Origin: an uncultured Campylobacter sp. | Lineage (GTDB): Bacteria; Campylobacterota; Campylobacteria; Campylobacterales; Campylobacteraceae | Reading direction: 5' to 3' | DNA length: 10,639 bases | NCBI RefSeq assembly: GCF_937997595.1 | Contig: NZ_CALKTS010000082.1 | Coordinates: 1 to 10,639 of the forward strand | Shown: positions 7,769 to 10,639 of the stretch, in pieces | Layout: the number at the start of each line of letters is the position of its first letter | Position numbering within the stretch: the first letter of the stretch is position 1 | Made by a program: the position numbers and the translations under genes | Notes under the pieces: model-generated | What the model saw: the letters and a program-made list of their open reading frames with translations, nothing else | Database searches by the model: none | What the model was told of the DNA's origin: nothing

Positions 7769-9021
7769 ATTTTATCTCTTAAGGCTTGGTGCGCGATATC
7801 ACGCCTATACTGCGCGCCGCTAAATTTTATATTTTCGCACAGCGCGTAAGCCGCGTCCCGCGCCAGCTTTAAGCTCTGTGCGACGCCCACGCTTACCAAA
7901 ACGCGCCCGCCGCTAGCGTAAATTTGCCCCTCCCGCTCGCTCACGCCCGCGTAGCAGATATGCGCATCCGTGGGAATTTCGCCGACCTCGATCAAAGCAG
8001 GCTGCGAAGAGCCGTAAGGGTAGCGCTCGCTAGCCATCACGACGCCCACCGCAAATCGCTCTTTTAAGCTTATGCTGCTTAGCTTGCCTACGGCGGCGTT
8101 GTATAAAATTTCGCTCAAATTGCCGTCAATTAGCGGCATCAAAACCTCGCACTCGGGATCGCCGAAGCGAACGTTGTACTCCAGCACGTAAGGCTCGCCG
8201 CCCACGATCATAAGCCCCACGAATAGCACGCCGCAAAAGGGCGCGCCCTGCTGCCGCATCCCTTTTAGCGTGGGTGAGACGATCTCGCCCTGCACTCTTT
8301 TTATCAGCGCGGCATCCGCTAGCGGGCTGGGCGCGTAAGCCCCCATGCCGCCGGTGTTCGGACCCATATCGCCGTCAAGCAGCTTTTTGTGATCCTGCGC
8401 TACGGGCAAGCTTACGAAATTCTCCCCGTCGCAGATCGCAAAAAAGCTCAGCTCAAAGCCCTCTAAAAACTCCTCCACGACGACGCGCTTGCCCGCTTCG
8501 CCGAAGCTTTCGCCGCTTAGCATATCCGCAGCGGCTTTTTTAGCTTCATCTTTGGAATTTGCGATGATGACGCCTTTGCCCGCGCACAGGCCGTCCGCTT
8601 TGACCACGACGCGACCGTCTAGGGTATCGATAAATTTTGAAATTTCGGATAGATCGTCGCTGCTTAGAAATTTTGCGGTTTTGATATGATTTCGCGCCAG
8701 AAAGTCCTTCATATAGGCTTTAGAGCCCTCAAGCTTCGCTGCGGCAGCACTAGGACCGAATATGGCAAGACCTTGCGCTTTGAAAATATCCACGATGCCT
8801 TTTGTAAGCGGCTCTTCGGCACCCACGATAGTAAGAGCTACGTCGTTGTTTTTCGCAAAGAGCGCAAGTTCATCAAAATCTTTTAAATCTAAATTTTTAC
8901 CGAGCGCCTTAGTCGCGCCGTTTCCCGGAGCAAAATACAGATTTAAAACGTTTTTATCCTCGCGAAGTCTTAGCCCGATCGCGTATTCTCTACCGCCGCC
9001 GCCGATTATTAGGATATTCAA
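7765..9021 (-). CDS. purD: Phosphoribosylamine-glycine ligase (GAR synthetase), TTG start
   Basis: PurD catalyses the second step of purine synthesis, joining glycine to 5-phosphoribosylamine with ATP hydrolysis in the cytoplasm. The 418 residues match the usual length for the enzyme. Landmarks in order: the N-terminal GGGGREYAI (7-15), PGNGAT (32-37), VGAEEPLTKG (66-75), FGPSAAAAKLEGSK (88-101), the ATP-grasp loop VVVKADGLCAGKGV (138-151), DHKKLLDGDMGPNTGGMGAY (210-229) and the family signature RFGDPEC (285-291). The start is TTG at 9021: a perfect GGAGG lies five bases before it and the encoded MNILIIGGGGRE fits the family's N-terminus exactly. It is the first gene of the operon and follows a structured RNA whose U-run ends seven bases before the ribosome-binding site. 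The gene overlaps the RDD gene by four bases. Confidence 0.97.
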   Translation of the reverse strand: MNILIIGGGGREYAIGLRLREDKNVLNLYFAPGNGATKALGKNLDLKDFDELALFAKNNDVALTIVGAEEPLTKGIVDIFKAQGLAIFGPSAAAAKLEGSKAYMKDFLARNHIKTAKFLSSDDLSEISKFIDTLDGRVVVKADGLCAGKGVIIANSKDEAKKAAADMLSGESFGEAGKRVVVEEFLEGFELSFFAICDGENFVSLPVAQDHKKLLDGDMGPNTGGMGAYAPSPLADAALIKRVQGEIVSPTLKGMRQQGAPFCGVLFVGLMIVGGEPYVLEYNVRFGDPECEVLMPLIDGNLSEILYNAAVGKLSSISLKERFAVGVVMASERYPYGSSQPALIEVGEIPTDAHICYAGVSEREGQIYASGGRVLVSVGVAQSLKLARDAAYALCENIKFSGAQYRRDIAHQALRDKI

Positions 9022-9026
9022 TGAAG

Positions 9027-9031
9027 CCTCC
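9027..9031 (-). promoter_or_regulatory. purD ribosome binding site that fixes a TTG start
   Basis: GGAGG on the - strand, five bases before the TTG at 9021. It is the strongest Shine-Dalgarno match near any gene here and decides the non-ATG start. It begins seven bases after the last T of the run at 9039-9044. Confidence 0.8.
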
Positions 9032-9038
9032 GTAACGT

Positions 9039-9237
9039 AAAAAACCCAAGTGAGCGTTGCGTAAAAAGAATCGGCTCAAACAAAGCCAATCTTGCAACTA
9101 GGAAAAATCTCTAGGTCGCAACCCGTAACTTTAAAAAAGCTCGAGCCGAGCCGCGTCACACGGACCTCTCACGTCGTCGCTTATACAAATATGTTGAACC
9201 CTCATATAAAACGCTCTCGCTTCACCCAGGCTTGGGC
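9039..9237 (-). ncRNA. ssrS: Candidate 6S RNA / purD RNA motif upstream of purD
   Basis: This non-coding stretch reads as one folded transcript of about 200 nt. A perfect TATAAT (9246-9241) lies just upstream. The 5' end CCCAAG (9236-9231) pairs with CTTGGG near the 3' end (9050-9045), which is followed directly by six T (9044-9039). The helix continues inward through TGA/TCA and GCG/CGC (9224-9218 with 9056-9051), or alternatively GAGCGTT/AACGCTC. An apical part closes by TCCGTG (9164-9159) with TACGGG and its flanking T (9127-9122) and is topped by GCTCG/CGAGC. Between lie unpaired strands and side hairpins. A long rod with ends paired, a central open region and an apical stem is the design of 6S RNA, which binds the housekeeping RNA polymerase. 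From memory, a 'purD RNA' motif was described at this place in Epsilonproteobacteria and later matched to 6S RNA. A cis-acting purD leader is the alternative. Confidence 0.7.
9063..9090 (-). terminator. Internal hairpin with U-run inside the purD upstream RNA
   Basis: On the - strand ATTGGCT (9090-9084) and AGCCGAT (9076-9070) form seven pairs with one G-U around the loop TTGTTTG, followed by TCTTTTT (9069-9063). It has the shape of an intrinsic terminator, about 20 bases ahead of the final U-run. In the 6S model it would be a side hairpin of the 3' strand. It could also stop part of the transcription before purD. Confidence 0.4.
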
Positions 9238-9240
9238 AAA

Positions 9241-9246
9241 ATTATA
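9241..9246 (-). promoter_or_regulatory. -10 box for the RNA upstream of purD
   Basis: TATAAT on the - strand, a perfect match to the housekeeping -10 box, placed 17 bases beyond the hemD stop codon. The upstream DNA is T-rich without a clear -35 hexamer, as is usual in Campylobacter. A start near 9237-9233 coincides with the CCCAAG strand of the RNA's closing helix, which supports both calls. Confidence 0.65.
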
Positions 9247-9263
9247 GTCTAAATTTGCTTAAA

Positions 9264-9896
9264 CTATGGCAAAAGCGCCAGATCGACGCAGGATTTTATC
9301 GACATTCTTTCGCAGATTATCGGCTCGCAAAACTCGCTCAAAACGCTCGCCGTCGTCCTACCGATACAGATCGCTTTATAGCTCCCGTCCCAGTCGAAAT
9401 TTGCGGTAAAACCGCGGACGTTTTTAGGCGAGGTAAAAATCAGCGTGCTGCCCCGCGGCGGCTTTGCGGCGGCAGGCAGACTAAGGACGCAATTTTCATA
9501 GGCGATCACGCTTTGCAGCCGCACGCCGGCGTTAGATAGAATTTGCTCCAGCTTTGATACCGTCTGCCTCGCGCGCAGATACAGTGCGTCTCTGCCCCTT
9601 AGAAGCGGCGCGATCTCCGCGGCAAACTCGTTTCCGTGCCCGTGCCGCGCCGTATAAATGCCGCGAAATCCAAACTCGCGCGCAGCCGCAGCGCACGGCT
9701 CGCCGATAGCGTAAACGGGGGTATCTAAATCAGGCGAAATTTCATTAAATTTTATCGCCGCTACCGCATTTTTGGAGGTAAAAATTAGCGCGCCGATCTG
9801 CGCAGGCAGGCTAAATTTGAGAAATTTTATCTCGCAAACCGCAAGCTGCCTCACCTGTGGATGCTCAAATCTCGTATTAGACACCAGATATATCAA
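9264..9896 (-). CDS. hemD: Uroporphyrinogen-III synthase, probable TTG start
   Basis: HemD closes and isomerises hydroxymethylbilane to uroporphyrinogen III, the branch point for haem, sirohaem and cobalamin. From the chosen start the protein is 210 residues, in the family's range. This poorly conserved family is recognised by its two-domain pattern: IYLVSNTR at the start, GALIFTSKNAVAAIKF in the first domain, VYAIGEPCAAAAREFG at the hinge, then LIFTSPKNVRGF and AICIGRTTASVLSEF in the second domain. Two upstream ATGs exist (9962 and 9908), but the longer N-terminus MTADRIFREWNLIEANL does not look like HemD. The TTG at 9896 has a GGAGG exactly five bases before it, the same arrangement as purD, and gives a protein starting MIYLVSNT. 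The gene stands alone, with about 475 bases to argH and the promoter of the next RNA right after its stop. Confidence 0.85.
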   Translation of the reverse strand: MIYLVSNTRFEHPQVRQLAVCEIKFLKFSLPAQIGALIFTSKNAVAAIKFNEISPDLDTPVYAIGEPCAAAAREFGFRGIYTARHGHGNEFAAEIAPLLRGRDALYLRARQTVSKLEQILSNAGVRLQSVIAYENCVLSLPAAAKPPRGSTLIFTSPKNVRGFTANFDWDGSYKAICIGRTTASVLSEFCEPIICERMSIKSCVDLALLP

Positions 9897-9901
9897 AACG
9901 C

Positions 9902-9906
9902 CCTCC
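9902..9906 (-). promoter_or_regulatory. hemD ribosome binding site favouring a TTG start
   Basis: GGAGG (extendable to GGAGGG, 9901-9906) lies five bases before TTG at 9896. It overlaps the last base of the ATG at 9908, so that ATG has only a weak upstream match. This is the main reason for choosing the shorter hemD. Confidence 0.6.
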
Positions 9907-10283
9907 ATGTTTAAATTTGCTTCGATTAAATTCCACTCTCGAAAAATCCGATCCGCCGTCATTAATCTTTGAGCTCAAATTCAATTCCGCTCCGCGCCGC
10001 CTTCGGCGCCGATAAAAACCTGCCGCGAGACCTACGCGCGTTTTTCAGTCGCACTTAAACAACCTAGCGGCGGCACGCTTTTTAAAATTTTATCTCGCAG
10101 GCAAAGCGTCAAATTTAAATTCATCGCTTTGTTCGAGCCTTGTTCTTTAAATTTTACTTTGCAGAGTCTGCGGCGGGCACCTAAAAACGCCGCCGCAAAG
10201 CTCGATCTGCGCGCGACAGACATATTACATAGCTCGCCAGCCCCGCGCAGCCCGTGTATGTGCCCACACAGATCGCCAAGCTC

Positions 10284-10311
10284 GCCGAATTTTAAAATTT
10301 AAAGCTGCGGC
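10284..10311. repeat. GC-clamped AT palindrome, copy 1
   Basis: GCCG (10284-10287) and CGGC (10308-10311) flank the perfect 12-base palindrome AATTTTAAAATT (10288-10299). In RNA a GC clamp could close an AT-rich hairpin. It lies about 60 bases downstream of the argH stop, and a similar element follows closer to argH. It may be a terminator or mRNA 3'-end structure; no U-run is attached. Confidence 0.35.
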
Positions 10312-10330
10312 TACGAAATTTCAAAGCTAC

Positions 10331-10359
10331 GAGCGCTAAATTTTAAAATTTCGCCGCTC
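10331..10359 (-). terminator. GC-clamped AT palindrome downstream of argH, candidate terminator (copy 2)
   Basis: GAGCG (10331-10335) and CGCTC (10355-10359) flank the perfect 14-base palindrome AAATTTTAAAATTT (10338-10351). The stem starts 14 bases past the argH stop codon, where a terminator would stand. The shape repeats that of the element at 10284-10311. There is no clean U-run after the stem, so termination is inferred from position. Confidence 0.4.
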
Positions 10360-10373
10360 TTAGGCTCTTAAAT

Positions 10374-10639
10374 TTAGCCTTTCAGCCATCCGTTTAAAAT
10401 TTCAATCTGCGCCGCAATGCTCTCATTTGCCGTACCTCCTTGCGACTTGCGTGCCTCCTTAGAAGCGTTTAGATCAAGAAATTTAACCGCACCCGCGTCC
10501 AAGCTTTCATCTACGCTAGCAAGCTGCTGCGCATTTAGCTCGCTCAAATCTAGGCCTAAATTTTCCGCATACGCCACCGCCTTACCCGTGATGAAGTGCG
10601 CCCGGCGAAACGGCACGTTTTTCTCCCGCACGAGATAAT
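10374..10639 (-). CDS. argH: Argininosuccinate lyase, C-terminal fragment (5' end outside the window)
   Basis: ArgH splits argininosuccinate into arginine and fumarate, the last step of arginine synthesis, as a cytoplasmic homotetramer. The open frame runs off the right edge; the visible 87 or so residues begin YLVREKNVPFRRAHFITGKA, which matches the conserved C-terminal helix region of argininosuccinate lyases (E. coli has the similar LVRKGVPFRDAHHIVG). Further on, DLNASKEARKSQGGTANESI corresponds to the family's D-x-x-x-S-x-x-x-R-x-x-x-GG-T/V-S stretch. A GTG at 10631 is an internal valine codon, not a start. The catalytic centre lies outside the window. It ends at a TAA followed by palindromic spacer DNA, so it is probably not read together with hemD. 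Confidence 0.93.
   Translation of the reverse strand, partial: YLVREKNVPFRRAHFITGKAVAYAENLGLDLSELNAQQLASVDESLDAGAVKFLDLNASKEARKSQGGTANESIAAQIEILNGWLKG

Larger units (their letters stand above)
9963..10373. other. Spacer between argH and hemD, no convincing gene
   Basis: About 410 bases without a supported gene. A 63-residue open frame exists on the - strand (10032-10223), but it has no recognisable similarity, an Arg-rich composition typical of chance reading of GC-rich DNA, and no ribosome-binding site that I could identify. The spacer holds two GC-clamped AT palindromes near argH (described separately) and a short CGCC-TTC-GGCG hairpin near 9999-10009. A hemD promoter should lie here; TTTAAT close to the gene is only a weak candidate. 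Confidence 0.5.

Noticed and set aside
9133..9151. GCTCG-GCT-CGAGC plus six T as a terminator for hemD
   Set aside because: It lies downstream of a TATAAT promoter and inside the RNA defined by the CCCAAG/CTTGGG helix, so it is better explained as the apical hairpin of that RNA.
10032..10223. 63-residue open frame on the - strand between argH and hemD
   Set aside because: No recognisable domain, no convincing ribosome-binding site, and a composition expected from chance; recorded only as spacer.

Overview
The window comes from an epsilonproteobacterium, most likely one of the higher-GC Campylobacter species (the C. gracilis / rectus / showae / curvus / concisus kind). The evidence is the Campylobacter-like sequence of PNPase, PurD, LptD and HemD, the constant use of AAATTT/AAAATTT strings inside otherwise GC-rich genes and spacers, and the order purD - RDD protein - lptD - phosphoribosyltransferase - pnp. 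The species call is inference; no database was searched.

Layout, left to right. (1) The 3' end of a membrane cation:proton antiporter gene on the + strand, cut by the window edge. (2) A short AT-rich spacer with a 15-bp inverted repeat, sitting between convergent genes. (3) An AT-rich 155-aa gene of unknown function on the - strand, which looks like an accessory insertion. (4) About 390 bases of non-coding sequence. (5) A tightly packed - strand block read from right to left: purD, an RDD membrane protein, lptD, a phosphoribosyltransferase-like gene, pnp and a two-domain universal stress protein. Four junctions overlap (4, 14, 1 and 17 bases) and the last has a 21-base gap, so the block is probably one operon. 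(6) Upstream of purD, a roughly 200-nt structured RNA with its own TATAAT promoter, a helix joining its two ends and a terminal U6. This is the position of the epsilonproteobacterial purD RNA motif / 6S RNA. (7) hemD (uroporphyrinogen-III synthase). (8) About 410 bases with no convincing gene but two GC-clamped AT palindromes. (9) The 3' end of argH, cut by the right edge.

The operon mixes purine synthesis (PurD), outer-membrane LPS assembly (LptD), RNA turnover (PNPase) and stress response (Usp), so its members are probably linked by growth-dependent expression more than by one pathway. If the upstream RNA is 6S RNA, a regulator of RNA polymerase stands directly in front of it, and the purD ribosome-binding site begins only seven bases beyond the RNA's U-run. 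Three consecutive genes (purD, RDD, lptD), and probably hemD, start with TTG.

No CRISPR array, tRNA, rRNA or insertion sequence was seen. I did not find a clearly new multi-gene system; the best leads are the 6S/purD RNA arrangement and the AT-rich orphan gene.
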